A stretch of DNA of 42,167 nucleotides from Bacillota bacterium (GTDB lineage: Bacteria > Macinerneyibacteriota > Macinerneyibacteria > Macinerneyibacteriales > DSCS01). This document shows, in pieces, positions 32,378 through 40,245 of the stretch (positions are counted from its first letter, which is position 1; every line of letters begins with the position of its first letter). Where the stretch lies: positions 1 through 42,167 of the forward strand of contig DSCS01000006.1 in assembly GCA_011048995.1 (NCBI GenBank). The letters are read 5' to 3'. The notes beneath the pieces are model-generated. The model was given only the letters and a program-made list of their open reading frames with translations, was not told the origin of the DNA and did not search any database. Both the position numbers and the translations under genes were made by a program.

Positions 32378-32912
32378 AGCATTGGCGGACAGTTCCCGTC
32401 TTATGATCGTCAATGTTCTGATGCGAAAAAGCGCCTATGTCGAAGAGATCGCTGAGATGGTCAGTTTGACACCCCCTACGGTGTCTTTTCATTTGAAGAA
32501 GATGGAAGAAGCCGGTTTGACTGTATCACATAAAGAGCAATATTATACTGTGTATACACTGAATGAGGAGCTCTTTGAAAAGAAGCTGATCGATTTGATC
32601 CGAATACCTGACGTGGAACAAGCCGGACAGAATATCAGGGAGGAACAGTACAGGCAAAAGGTGATCAATGCTTTTTTTAAATACGGAAAACTCAAAGCTA
32701 TTCCCGTAGGACGAAAGAAAAGACGGGTTGTTTTGGATGAAATCGCGCAAGTCTTCCGGCCGGGAATGCTCTATCCCGAAAAAGAAGTCAACCTGATCAT
32801 TGCTGAATACCATGATGACTTCTGTACCATAAGACGTGCTTTCATCGACGAAGGGATCATGACACGTGAAAAGGGTGTCTATCAATTGGCCCAAAAAGAA
32901 AAGAATGATTAA
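32349..32912 (+). CDS. ArsR-family transcriptional regulator with C-terminal DUF2087
   Basis: A 187-residue DNA-binding protein. The N-terminal winged helix-turn-helix (about 5-75) has the ArsR core VQILKALADSSRLMIVNVL and the recognition helix SLTPPTVSFHLKKMEEAGL. No metal-binding CxC motif is present, so metals are not the obvious signal. Residues about 100-185 match DUF2087, an uncharacterised C-terminal domain often fused to ArsR or GNAT proteins (PVGRKKRRVVLDEIAQVF, YPEKEVNLIIAEYHDDFCTIRRAFIDEGI). ATG 32349 begins exactly at the family start; longer in-frame forms from 32298 are possible. It probably represses its own operon. Confidence 0.82.
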   Translation: MIKPSVQILKALADSSRLMIVNVLMRKSAYVEEIAEMVSLTPPTVSFHLKKMEEAGLTVSHKEQYYTVYTLNEELFEKKLIDLIRIPDVEQAGQNIREEQYRQKVINAFFKYGKLKAIPVGRKKRRVVLDEIAQVFRPGMLYPEKEVNLIIAEYHDDFCTIRRAFIDEGIMTREKGVYQLAQKEKND

Positions 32913-34069
32913 CGTTCAAAAAATCCGCGTGCCAGAGGGGTGTTGTCCCGGACCAAAAGACGCCCTTTGGCAATAACGGTATTCAGTTTTAAGGTTTTGC
33001 TGTCAAAAAGAAGAATATCGGCATCCCGTCCTGTTGTGATCTGTCCTTTACGCGGAAGCCCCAGGATCGCCGCAGGGTTGGCTGTGAGAGGGAGCAGGGC
33101 CTCTTCCATGGAAAGACCCAAAGAAAGGGAATAGCGGAATTCCTCTAAGAGGGAAGATGCTTTTGCGACACCTATTTCTGTCAACCGGCCTTTGGCATCA
33201 AATCGGGGAAGGCTGCCCTGGGCGTCCGATGAGTAGGTGTAATGATATCTTGTATGAGGGTCAGAGAGGGCTTTTTGGAAAAGTCTGGCCGGACGGAGAG
33301 GGTTTTCCTCCGGCTTTTCCGATGATGCCGTGAAATCGGCGTATCCGCCTGACAATACCCACTCCCGGGAAGATTCTGCTAAAGGAGCATTACGGTTCAT
33401 ATGGGTCGGAAGAAATTGAGTGGGAGGGATCTCCGAATGTTTGATCAAATCAAAAAGAGGGCGTATCCCTTCATGCCCTCCTCCCACGTGGATGTTGACG
33501 ATTCCGGCTTTGCCGGCAAGTAAGCCGCCCACACGGGCTGAGGAAGCCACCCGGATGAGTTCTTGTAGAGTGGGTTGTGATGAACGATGGTCCGAGATAG
33601 CGATCTCTCCCACGCCGATATATTTTTCAATAAGCAGAAGGTCTTCTTCAACAGAATCGAGAAGTGTCCGGGCAGGGATCTGATAAGACCCGGTATAGAG
33701 AAAGGTGGAGATACCCTCTTGTTCTAATGCATAACTTTTGGCAAGAAGTGCATGGGGGAAACGGGTAAAGCCGTCAGTTCCCAGACAGCCCACGGCTGTC
33801 GTGACACCGGCCAGGGTAAGGTCTGTCAACCGGATCTCCGGCGTGCGGGTCGTATAGCCGCCTTCGCCTCCACCGCCCAGGAAATGTGCATGGCTGTCGA
33901 TGAATCCCGGAACAGCCAGGAGCCCTTTGCCGTCAATGAAAGTAAGTCCGGGGAGAGAACGGCCATTGATGATCTCTTCTGCAGCAATTATTTCGCGCCC
34001 TCCGCAAAGAAGGTCGACATGCCCCAGGGGAGCCGGCGAAAAGCATTCGCACCCTTTGATGAGTATCAA
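32909..34069 (-). CDS. iadA: Isoaspartyl dipeptidase (beta-aspartyl peptidase)
   Basis: A 386-residue zinc amidohydrolase matching IadA. Motifs: metal ligands in GFIDSHAHFLGGGGEGG (about 55-71), TTRTPEI, the substrate segment GEIAISDHRSSQP (about 153-165), metal His in NIHVGGGHEG and TQFLPTHMNR, and the catalytic Asp in SSDAQGS (about 278-284). It cuts dipeptides with a beta-linked Asp, which arise from damaged or non-standard peptide bonds. The start is TTG with AAGGAG upstream. The stop shares a TTAA with the convergent ArsR gene. Divergent from L-serine dehydratase, with overlapping promoters. Confidence 0.93.
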   Translation of the reverse strand: MILIKGCECFSPAPLGHVDLLCGGREIIAAEEIINGRSLPGLTFIDGKGLLAVPGFIDSHAHFLGGGGEGGYTTRTPEIRLTDLTLAGVTTAVGCLGTDGFTRFPHALLAKSYALEQEGISTFLYTGSYQIPARTLLDSVEEDLLLIEKYIGVGEIAISDHRSSQPTLQELIRVASSARVGGLLAGKAGIVNIHVGGGHEGIRPLFDLIKHSEIPPTQFLPTHMNRNAPLAESSREWVLSGGYADFTASSEKPEENPLRPARLFQKALSDPHTRYHYTYSSDAQGSLPRFDAKGRLTEIGVAKASSLLEEFRYSLSLGLSMEEALLPLTANPAAILGLPRKGQITTGRDADILLFDSKTLKLNTVIAKGRLLVRDNTPLARGFFER

Positions 34070-34089
34070 AACAGTCTCCTTTCTTTTTC

Positions 34090-34118
34090 AGTGTAAATCG
34101 GATTCTCTTGACATGCAA
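34090..34118 (-). promoter_or_regulatory. Promoter of iadA
   Basis: Minus strand: TTGCAT (34113-34118), 17-bp spacer, TACACT (34090-34095). Its -35 box abuts and overlaps by one base the -35 box of the divergent serine dehydratase promoter. Confidence 0.45.
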
Positions 34119-34136
34119 GCTCCTCCTTACTATAGT
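34108..34136 (+). promoter_or_regulatory. Promoter of the L-serine dehydratase gene
   Basis: TTGACA (34108-34113), 17-bp spacer, TATAGT (34131-34136). The predicted start, about 34143, lies in the palindrome at 34138-34152. Confidence 0.65.
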
Positions 34137-34137
34137 G

Positions 34138-34152
34138 CTCTTTTGAAAAGAG
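34138..34152. repeat. Palindrome at the serine dehydratase transcription start
   Basis: CTCTTTT-G-AAAAGAG, a 15-bp dyad at the predicted +1 position. It fits an operator site better than an RNA hairpin, because the loop would be a single base. Confidence 0.4.
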
Positions 34153-34201
34153 TGGTTTTCTTTTTTGATGAGAGTAAGATGATGTAAAGAAAGGGGATCC
34201 G

Positions 34202-35704
34202 ATGGGAGTTCCTTCACTTCTCAATGTATTTAAAAAGGCGATGGGTCCCAGCTCATCACACACGCTGGGAGCCCTGAGGGCCGGTTTGGAGTTCAGAAGA
34301 ATTCTGGAAGCTCTGATTAACGACAAGCTCTCGTCAGTGGATGTCACGGTCGAACTTCTCGGAAGTTTTGCTTACACGGGAAAGGGGCATTTGACTGACG
34401 TCGCTGCCGGCTGCGGACTGCTGGGTTATAAAATGGGGCCTGAGCAAAAAACGATGCAGGATTATCTGGATGAAAAGATAAAAGAGGGACTGATCATCAA
34501 CGGAAAGAAGCTGGGTTTTCAATATCCCCGTAATGTTCTGTTTAATGTGGAAGAGCCGGTGCATGAACATCCTAATACGATCCGTTTTAAAGCTGCCGAT
34601 TCTTCGGGCTCTCTTCTTTCACTTTCGTATATCTCCTATGGGGGCGGGAATATCAGGGGCCCCTTCATCGAGCAGACGAGTCCTCCTTTCCCTGCATCCA
34701 CAGCCGGGATCTTTCAGCCTGCACAGGGAGGCGAAAAGGAGATACAGCCGGACAGCCGCTCACTGGAAAATATCAATAACATGGATGAGATCCTTGAATA
34801 TTGCCAAAAGAAAAAACTGCGTTTTCATGAATTTGCCCTTCAAAATGAACACGAACTCGGGATTCCCCGGCTGGCTCTTTACCGGGACCTTAAAGAGTTA
34901 TGGTCTATTATGGAGGGTACGATTGAAAAAGGGCTGACCGGAGAGGGAATCCTTCCGGGGCGTTTAGCGTTAAAACGCCGGGCCAGGGACATGTACAAAA
35001 ATTTGATCAAGGGGATCCGTCACTGGCGTGTGATGTCTGAAGAGATCACATTGGCTGCTATTTATGCTATCGGTGTAGGGGAAGAGAACGCATCCGGAAG
35101 CTTGGTTGTGACAGCTCCCACTTGCGGTTCAGCCGGAGTGATCCCCGCAGTCTTCAAAGTCATTCAGGAGAAATATCATAAGAAAAACAGTGATATTGTG
35201 AATGCCTTGATCACCGCGGGGCTATTCGGTGCCGTTGCCTTGAAAAATGCTTCGGTTTCAGGCGCTTATGTCGGGTGTCAGGGCGAGATCGGGGTGGCAT
35301 CTTCCATGGCGGCGGCCGGTGCAGCCTATCTTTTGGACGGGAATATCCATCAGATCGAATTTGCCGCTGAAGTGGCTTTGGAGCATCATCTGGGGTTGAC
35401 CTGCGACCCTATTGACGGCCTGGTTCAGATTCCCTGTATTGAACGAAATGCGGCCGGAGCTGTGGCCGCATTGAACGCCGTCAACATGGCTCTGCTGACA
35501 GACGGGTCTCATAATATCAGCTATGACAGTGTTCTGGAGGTGATGATCCGCACAGGGCAGGATATGAATTCGAAATATAAGGAGACGTCCCAGGGAGGGT
35601 TGGCCACAGCGTTTGTCTCCTGTCCCAATATTCCCCTCAGCCGGATAAGGCAACACGCGGCAGAGCAAAACCGCCGCGTGGTGTCTTCTTTACCTTTTCC
35701 TTAA
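34202..35704 (+). CDS. sdaA: L-serine ammonia-lyase (iron-sulfur L-serine dehydratase), single chain
   Basis: A 500-residue protein joining the beta-type domain (N-terminal GPSSSHTLGALRAG, about 15-28) and the alpha-type catalytic domain (about 190-500) in one chain, as in the enteric enzyme. Cluster cysteines lie in APTCGSAGV (about 308-316), in GAYVGCQGEIG and in CDPIDGLVQIPC (about 401-412). It converts L-serine to pyruvate and ammonia with an oxygen-sensitive 4Fe-4S cluster. The central ISYGGGNIRGP insertion is normal for the family. The neighbouring peptide and glycine genes fit amino-acid catabolism. The ATG follows AAAGGGGATCC. Confidence 0.93.
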   Translation: MGVPSLLNVFKKAMGPSSSHTLGALRAGLEFRRILEALINDKLSSVDVTVELLGSFAYTGKGHLTDVAAGCGLLGYKMGPEQKTMQDYLDEKIKEGLIINGKKLGFQYPRNVLFNVEEPVHEHPNTIRFKAADSSGSLLSLSYISYGGGNIRGPFIEQTSPPFPASTAGIFQPAQGGEKEIQPDSRSLENINNMDEILEYCQKKKLRFHEFALQNEHELGIPRLALYRDLKELWSIMEGTIEKGLTGEGILPGRLALKRRARDMYKNLIKGIRHWRVMSEEITLAAIYAIGVGEENASGSLVVTAPTCGSAGVIPAVFKVIQEKYHKKNSDIVNALITAGLFGAVALKNASVSGAYVGCQGEIGVASSMAAAGAAYLLDGNIHQIEFAAEVALEHHLGLTCDPIDGLVQIPCIERNAAGAVAALNAVNMALLTDGSHNISYDSVLEVMIRTGQDMNSKYKETSQGGLATAFVSCPNIPLSRIRQHAAEQNRRVVSSLPFP

Positions 35705-37723
35705 TTCCAATAAAGGCTCATTGAGTTTTTCCAGGCCGTCAATGGCAAAAAGTCCGTCTTTTATAATGGGGGAGGCTGTCCCGTCAGGGAAAACGGCCGT
35801 AATGTGTTCTAAGCCTTCATAGGGCAATGTGATATCTGTATGACAGTTCGTGTAGGCCTTTTGGGGATCGGTTTTCCTCAGAGCGGAGACTTCATTATCG
35901 ACGGCTGTTATCTTTTTCCCGTCGGGGTTAAAGGTCGTATGGTCCTCTTCATGGGAGAAGCAGGTGTCTCCGATGGCAAAATGCGGTCCCATCTTCTCAA
36001 TAATAAGAATAGGAAGAAGAGGCATAATGTTGTATTGGACGGCGACTTTATAAGCCAAAGTATTCGTTCCGATGGCGAATTCCCCGATAGGAAGCTCTTC
36101 TCTGTGATTGAGAAGATTCTCTTCGATATATTTCCTGTTTTCCGCTTCAGATTGGAAATTTGAACAGGAATAGTCCGAGATCCGTCCGTCTTCAAAATGA
36201 AGAAGAAGGTTTTCATACTTCAAGCCGTTTAAAAAGGTCTCCTCCAGATGAAGGACTCCTTTTGTCCCTTTAAGCTGGGGAGAAGTAAAGACCTCTCCCA
36301 CGGGGATATTGACATCAGCTGTGCAGTTGACAAAATTGGTCTCCGTTTCAGGGGCCCTCAGCGGCTGCATCATGACATTGATGTCTGTTTTATTGGCTCC
36401 CGTTCCCTTGACATGGATAAAGCGAGCCCGGTCCATAACATCTATTATTTTTTGCTGAAGTGTTTCCCATGTCTTATTGTCAAGCGAATTGATCTCTACC
36501 GTGGCATCAAAAAGAGTCTCAAAATGTTCCCCGATTTCCGGTGTAGGAAAAGCAATAATGCAGAAGCTGCTTTCGCTTCGCGGCATATACTCCTGACGGA
36601 CAGCTTGCAGACGTCCCAAAAGCTCCCTGTATAAGGGCTGCTGTTCCTTTGAAAGGCGGGCGGCTTCGTCTTTCATCTGAGGAGAAAAGGGTTTCTCTCC
36701 GAATTTTTCAATGTAAATGATACCGGAATAAAACTGTGCAAGGGAACGGTTTTCTTCATAAGTCTTGCGGGCTTCTTTTTCACGTCTATGGATCTCTTCA
36801 GAAGTCAAGGTCAGGGAAAAATCAAATTTATGATCATATTGATATTGGCGATTGACCGGTGTTGAAACCGGAGAAGGGAAGACAAGGCTTAGCCCCGCAT
36901 TTTCAAGAAGGGCCATGATCTCTTTCACCAGACGCTCCTGGCCGATATTATAGATCAGCATGACTGTCTTTTTCGAAGCAAGGTCTTTGTTGGAGGATTC
37001 AAACCCGCGGATATAACCTTGGACAATGGTTTCGGCTAAAGTGTGCAGCTTCTTTTTTTCCATCTGTGCGAAATGCCGGGAGATCCGGATCTCATATTCT
37101 CCGATAGAGGCATCATACAGATAGAGATAATCCTGAGAATGAAGGTCTTGATTGAGGATAATATCATGGTAAAAACGATAAGCGGGGTCATGTTGTCTTC
37201 GGAAATCGATACCGGAGAGCACATTGTTCATCTCTCTCTTCCATTGACAGTAAAAGGCCGGGATTTTTGTCCATGATTTTTGAGAGTCTGTCAGAAGCAG
37301 GGAAGACAAACCCTCGATTCCTTCATAAAGCCGTGCCAGTGCAAATTCCATGCCGTGAAAAGCAAATGCACGTGCCCGGCGTATATCGGAGTAAAAGGCG
37401 CTTAGCAGGGAGCCGTTATCCTTTCCCAAACGGGCGGATGCATAGGCGGGATTTGCGAAACTTTCTTCATAGTTTTCCGGAGAGATCTCCCGGTTGTAAC
37501 GTTCGTTTAACTTTTTCAAGCCGGCATAATCGTTCTTTTCCCTTTGGGCTGAAGCGTCCATGGCCTTCTGCATTGTCTGTATACAGGTTTCCAGAAAGGC
37601 CTTTTTTGCCGGAGAGCTGCCGGCCGCTTTTTTCATAAGATCGTCTAAGCGTTTTTTTATTTCATCGAAATCCAATGCTTCCTTTTGATTTTCATTATCG
37701 AAGTAGTTTTTGGGGTTAAACAT
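35690..37723 (-). CDS. M29 family aminopeptidase with long N-terminal extension
   Basis: A 677-residue protein. The C-terminal 330 or so residues fit the M29 (AmpS/aminopeptidase T) metallo-aminopeptidases: the PVGEVFTSP glutamate, GEFAIGTN, IEKMGPHFAIGDT with Glu and His ligands, DHTTF and the final NCHTDI with His and Asp. Classic members have about 410 residues. Here about 260 helical, charged residues precede the domain; similar long forms seem to occur in anaerobes, but their role is not known to me. The enzyme should remove N-terminal residues from peptides using two metal ions. A strong AAAGGAGG site precedes the ATG. Its 3' end overlaps the serine dehydratase gene by 15 bp. Confidence 0.88.
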   Translation of the reverse strand: MFNPKNYFDNENQKEALDFDEIKKRLDDLMKKAAGSSPAKKAFLETCIQTMQKAMDASAQREKNDYAGLKKLNERYNREISPENYEESFANPAYASARLGKDNGSLLSAFYSDIRRARAFAFHGMEFALARLYEGIEGLSSLLLTDSQKSWTKIPAFYCQWKREMNNVLSGIDFRRQHDPAYRFYHDIILNQDLHSQDYLYLYDASIGEYEIRISRHFAQMEKKKLHTLAETIVQGYIRGFESSNKDLASKKTVMLIYNIGQERLVKEIMALLENAGLSLVFPSPVSTPVNRQYQYDHKFDFSLTLTSEEIHRREKEARKTYEENRSLAQFYSGIIYIEKFGEKPFSPQMKDEAARLSKEQQPLYRELLGRLQAVRQEYMPRSESSFCIIAFPTPEIGEHFETLFDATVEINSLDNKTWETLQQKIIDVMDRARFIHVKGTGANKTDINVMMQPLRAPETETNFVNCTADVNIPVGEVFTSPQLKGTKGVLHLEETFLNGLKYENLLLHFEDGRISDYSCSNFQSEAENRKYIEENLLNHREELPIGEFAIGTNTLAYKVAVQYNIMPLLPILIIEKMGPHFAIGDTCFSHEEDHTTFNPDGKKITAVDNEVSALRKTDPQKAYTNCHTDITLPYEGLEHITAVFPDGTASPIIKDGLFAIDGLEKLNEPLLELRKR

Positions 37724-37801
37724 AATACCTCCTTTATATTTGGCCGGACAACAATCAGAGGATACAGGAAAAGGACAGGACTCACAATGAGAAAAGGGAC
37801 G

Positions 37802-37830
37802 TTGAAATAGTTGACAAGGTGTGGTATCCT
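37802..37830 (+). promoter_or_regulatory. Promoter of the beta-barrel protein gene
   Basis: TTGAAA (37802-37807), 17-bp spacer, TATCCT (37825-37830). A second TTGACA at 37811 is not correctly spaced from any -10 box. A leader of about 14 nt precedes the ATG at 37851. Confidence 0.45.
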
Positions 37831-37850
37831 TAAAGGGATCGGGGGTGTAT

Positions 37851-38459
37851 ATGAAACGATGGACGGTCCTTGTTTTTCTTTGTTTTTCCCTTTTTTTGTT
37901 CTTACGCGGGCAGGGCGATGAGGCTTTGCGCCAGGATGCCTCTTTTTCTCAAGAGAAAATTGATGTGAGATCCCGTTATTCACCCTGTCCTGCATTTTTC
38001 ACCTTCTCAGCATCGGACGGAATCAGGCTTTTTTATCCGTTGGGGCAGAACTTGGGGCTTTTAGGAGGGCTTTCTTTTTCCGGGCAGAACACTTTCTTTT
38101 TGAATGATATCAGAGAAGCGGGCCTTTCCCCCCGGAAGAGAAGACGTCTCGAGGTTCCCCTTCTCTTATCCTATTCGGCAGGGCAGGATATTTTTCTCAT
38201 AGCCGGCCCTGTGGCGGGATATTCTCTGCAGCATCAGGCGAGGACTTTTCATCTGTGGAACAGGAATGCATCAGCTGAGGTTTTCGATATCGGACTGCTT
38301 CTCGGAGCCCGGTACATGATCTTTCCGCATCTTTTTTCTGACATTGATTTTCGCTATGCCCTGTTCAACGGTCCCTTTGCAGATGAGAAGAAGGATTTTC
38401 ATGAGCTTCCTGAAGTGCGGGCCAGGAAGATCTCATTATCCCTGGAATATGAATTTTAG
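37851..38459 (+). CDS. Predicted small outer-membrane beta-barrel protein
   Basis: A 202-residue exported protein of no recognised family. Residues 1-20 are a signal peptide (KRWTVLVFLCFSLFLFLRG). The mature protein has alternating short strands typical of 8-strand barrels (GLLGGLSFSGQNTFF, RLEVPLLLSYSAG, IFLIAGPVAGYSL, FDIGLLLGARYMI, SDIDFRYALF) and ends in LSLEYEF with a C-terminal Phe. This resembles PorT/OMP_b-brl type proteins. The frame continues upstream to a GTG at 37821, but that lies inside the promoter, and ATG 37851 begins the signal peptide. Confidence 0.72.
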   Translation: MKRWTVLVFLCFSLFLFLRGQGDEALRQDASFSQEKIDVRSRYSPCPAFFTFSASDGIRLFYPLGQNLGLLGGLSFSGQNTFFLNDIREAGLSPRKRRRLEVPLLLSYSAGQDIFLIAGPVAGYSLQHQARTFHLWNRNASAEVFDIGLLLGARYMIFPHLFSDIDFRYALFNGPFADEKKDFHELPEVRARKISLSLEYEF

Positions 38460-38575
38460 CTTTCTTTGAAGATTATTTTGTCAACGGTACTTCTTTTAAA
38501 AAAAGGCGCGGTGTTTTTGAAGATGTCTTCCATCGGGATGCTCCCATGATAATAAATCAGGGGCCGGTAGTGCGC
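38460..38575. other. 116-bp gap between convergent genes, no complete gene
   Basis: No T-tailed terminator is seen. A 5-bp hairpin, GAAGA-TG-TCTTC (38519-38530), is present. One plus-strand frame is open from 38453 to 38668 with protein-like codons but no usable start codon (see findings). Confidence 0.5.
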
Positions 38576-40111
38576 TTATTTGTTTTTATGGACAACGACC
38601 CTGTTCCGTCCGTATTTTTTCCCCTGATAAAGGGCCTCATCAGCCTCTTTAATGCATTGATCGACTGAAGGGCTTCGGTCGTAGACAGAGACGCCGATAG
38701 TGACTGTGATAAAGATCTTGTTTCCGCAGGACGCAACAGGAGCTTCCTCAATAACCGAGCGGATCTTTTCTGCCAGTTTTGCGGCTCCGTCCTTACCGGT
38801 CCTGGGAAGAAGGATGAGAAACTCCTCACCGCCCCAACGGCTGATGATATCGATTTTTCTCAAATGTTTTGTTAAAAGGCCTGCAACAGAGACGAGGACC
38901 CTGTCACCGCAGTCATGTCCATATGTATCGTTAATGACTTTGAAATGATCGATATCGATAAGCAGAAAAGAGAAAGGTTCGTTGCTTCGTTGTGCCCTGT
39001 AATGCTCCAGTTTGATCTTTTCCATAATGTTACGCCGATTTGAAAGTCCCGTTAGCGGGTCTGTTTGAGCCAGCTGTTCCATCCGGAGATAGGCCGTCTG
39101 CAGCTCTTCATTTTGACTTTTGATGATACTGTTTGCCTTCTCCAGATCAATGTTTTTCAACCGGTAGATCTCCAGTTCCTTTTCCTTTTTGTCGATCTCA
39201 TGACGAGCTTCGATATCGGTGATTTTTTTAGAAAGGGTCTGGCTGAAGATCATATCCCGTAAATGATAAGCCTGGATAAGCCTGGAATAGGCTTCCTGAA
39301 AATGTTGCCGCTGGGCATGAAGCTCTGAAAGATTGATGAGGTATTTGAGTTCTGTCAGACGGGAGGAGGATTGCTTGGCATGTTCAAACCCATCTTGCAG
39401 AAAAGTCTCGGCTTCCTCGTAAAGGCCTTCTTTCATAAAGACTTCTCCGATATTATTCATGACGGTGATAATACCTTCGGGATAATCCAAATAATTATAG
39501 ATCTGCATGGCTTCAAAAAAATACTTCAACGCGTCTTCAAAGTTAAAGAGCTTGGAGTGGATTTCTCCCAGTTTGTTATTGACATCGCCGATCAGGATCT
39601 GATAATGCCGCTTATCGGATTCTGTTTTCCGTTCATCGGCTTTCAGAAGGGATTCCAGGGCCCTGTGAAGATCCCCGTTATTAAAATACATAGATCCCGC
39701 ATAATAAGAACATAAAGCGACGCCGTTGGAGTCACGGGCCTCTTCAAACAGTTGTCCGGCCCGGAGAAAATGGGATTCAGCGTTAGAATAATCCATGATC
39801 GCTTCATAAAGTTTGCCGATCTTGATAAGAATAGTTGCGGCTCGGGGTTGTTTTCCGCGGCTGAGAAAAATATTGAGAGCGTTTTGCCAATGATCCAGGG
39901 CATAGTTAAAGTTTTCGATTTCAAAGAAGGCATCTCCTGCGGTTTCAAAAAGTTCCGCTTGAGTCAGATCGTCCTCGCAGGGGAGCGTCAAGCCCAGGTT
40001 ACAGTACTCAATGGCTTTTTGAGGAGAGTTTTCCTTTTCGTAAAGGGCCATTTTCAGGAAATTCTGGGGCGTATTGACTTTGTTTTTACTTTTTTCTCCG
40101 TTATCAGTCAT
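38576..40111 (-). CDS. TPR-coiled-coil-GGDEF diguanylate cyclase
   Basis: A 511-residue cytoplasmic protein. Residues about 20-300 hold about seven tetratricopeptide repeats (for example AGDAFFEIENFNYALDHW, IGKLYEAIMDYSNAESHF, NNIGEVFMKEGLYEEAE). A coiled coil (about 295-345: ARHEIDKKEKELEIYRL) joins them to the GGDEF domain. The active-site motif is GGEEF (427-431), and RKID (418-421), five residues before it, fits the RxxD inhibitory site. It should make c-di-GMP, with activity set by what the TPRs bind. A GTG three codons upstream is in frame; ATG 40111 has AAGGTGAT at the right distance. The arrangement is common in spirochaetes and related bacteria. Confidence 0.93.
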   Translation of the reverse strand: MTDNGEKSKNKVNTPQNFLKMALYEKENSPQKAIEYCNLGLTLPCEDDLTQAELFETAGDAFFEIENFNYALDHWQNALNIFLSRGKQPRAATILIKIGKLYEAIMDYSNAESHFLRAGQLFEEARDSNGVALCSYYAGSMYFNNGDLHRALESLLKADERKTESDKRHYQILIGDVNNKLGEIHSKLFNFEDALKYFFEAMQIYNYLDYPEGIITVMNNIGEVFMKEGLYEEAETFLQDGFEHAKQSSSRLTELKYLINLSELHAQRQHFQEAYSRLIQAYHLRDMIFSQTLSKKITDIEARHEIDKKEKELEIYRLKNIDLEKANSIIKSQNEELQTAYLRMEQLAQTDPLTGLSNRRNIMEKIKLEHYRAQRSNEPFSFLLIDIDHFKVINDTYGHDCGDRVLVSVAGLLTKHLRKIDIISRWGGEEFLILLPRTGKDGAAKLAEKIRSVIEEAPVASCGNKIFITVTIGVSVYDRSPSVDQCIKEADEALYQGKKYGRNRVVVHKNK

Positions 40112-40200
40112 AAGAATCACCTTTTCTTCGATACTATACCCGTAAATCAGAAAAATCTATAAAAAAAAAGCCGTCAACGATGCGGAATACGAAATATGTC

Positions 40201-40228
40201 TTTTCACTGCTTCTATTTTTGCTAAAAT
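40201..40228 (+). promoter_or_regulatory. Promoter of the secreted amidase gene
   Basis: TTTTCA (40201-40206, poor -35), 16-bp spacer, TAAAAT (40223-40228). The AAAAGGAGGGG ribosome-binding site follows almost at once. Confidence 0.4.
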
Positions 40229-40245
40229 GGTGAAAAGGAGGGGAT

